Below, in pieces: positions 63,798 through 64,000 of a stretch of 64,000 nt of DNA. Source of the stretch: CBDFKF01 sp965248765. GTDB lineage: Bacteria > Pseudomonadota > Alphaproteobacteria > VGEJ01. The notes under the pieces are model-generated. The model did no database searches. It was not told the DNA's origin and saw nothing but the letters and a program-made list of their open reading frames with translations. Positions within the stretch are counted from its first letter, which is position 1; each line of letters begins with the position of its first letter. Both the position numbers and the translations under genes were made by a program. Location: NCBI GenBank assembly GCA_965248765.1, contig CBDFKF010000004.1:1736001-1800000 (forward strand). The letters are read 5' to 3'.

Positions 63798-64000
63798 TCA
63801 GCCGAGCGGCGTCGCGGTCTCGTACTCGACGATCACGTCGACGGTCCCGGTCTTGATGGCCGGTGCGCCGATCACTGCCTCGGTGTCGATCCCGGGCCGG
63901 GCAGTGGTCATGCCGAAGGCGCGGCCGCCGAGGGTGGGATCGGCGTCGAGCGCCGCGCCGATGTTCCGAACCAGGGCGTCGAAGGCCGCGTCCCTGGCGG
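63798..64000 (-). CDS. Phage tail terminator-like protein, cut by window end
   Basis: The visible C-terminal 67 residues read RDAAFDALVRNIGAALDADPTLGGRAFGMTTARPGIDTEAVIGAPAIKTGTVDVIVEYETATPLG. The TGTVDVIVEYET ending and its place just before the tail tube gene fit a tail terminator/completion protein. The start lies beyond the window. Confidence 0.6.
   Translation of the reverse strand, partial: ARDAAFDALVRNIGAALDADPTLGGRAFGMTTARPGIDTEAVIGAPAIKTGTVDVIVEYETATPLG

Overview
The window reads as a high-GC (about two-thirds G+C by eye) alphaproteobacterial chromosome segment. The evidence is a 17-kDa-antigen-like glycine-zipper lipoprotein next to pdxH and a zinc-finger-less DnaJ, FieF-type transporters, a GTA-type three-TM holin, and three VPEP-type PEP-CTERM tails. 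The last imply an exosortase system elsewhere in the genome. I see no rRNA, tRNA or CRISPR array, and cannot name the genus.

Layout. 1-4.0 kb: end of an integrated element, with hicAB toxin-antitoxin, an XRE-like repressor, a chain of tiny overlapping phage-type genes and a tyrosine integrase that abuts the C-terminal stub of a PEP-CTERM gene. 4.0-7.3 kb: palindromic intergenic repeats, a multiply frameshifted PEP-CTERM protein gene and a glycosyltransferase. 7.3-30.8 kb: ordinary chromosomal genes. These are a His-tailed MFS transporter, HxlR with a lipoprotein hydrolase, a pdxH-led operon (CDF transporter, APH/kinase fusion, SDR, adenylate cyclase/ATPase), Sel1 and DnaJ proteins, an SDR/hydrolase/tautomerase operon, an M19-like protein, a tungstate ABC transporter, and a PEP-CTERM matrixin-type metalloprotease. 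30.9-34.4 kb: a rearranged patch with an orphan QueC-like PP-loop protein, a LysE exporter and chimeric gene-tail remnants. 34.5-39.2 kb: tandem glycine riboswitch and gcvT-gcvH-gcvP. 39.3-47.5 kb: regulators with palindromic operators, SRPBCC, EamA, succinate-semialdehyde dehydrogenase, a tyrosine phosphatase, a TlpA-like thioredoxin and an orphan fliG. 47.6-52.4 kb: a pentapeptide-repeat gene and a dead IS21 element interrupted by a dead IS1182-type element, whose insertion truncated a carotenoid oxygenase gene. 52.4-57.2 kb: MarR, UspA, a PhyH-family dioxygenase and truncated genes. 57.2-64 kb: a HEPN-domain gene and part of a defective prophage on the minus strand (tail terminator, tail tube, tail chaperones with a likely -1 frameshift, tape measure, a J-protein remnant, holin, endolysin). 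A RecB-like nuclease gene is inserted in it.

Two themes stand out. First, a near-identical 19-bp sequence lies about 115-120 bp upstream of both PEP-CTERM genes that still have their 5' ends, and looks like a regulon site. Second, a large share of genes carry single frameshifts, several in homopolymers, so genome decay and consensus error must be separated before any pseudogene call is trusted. The best candidates for an undescribed system are the HEPN protein beside an ImmA/IrrE remnant, the nuclease cargo flanked by duplicated endolysin ends, and the PEP-CTERM metalloprotease with its shared upstream site.
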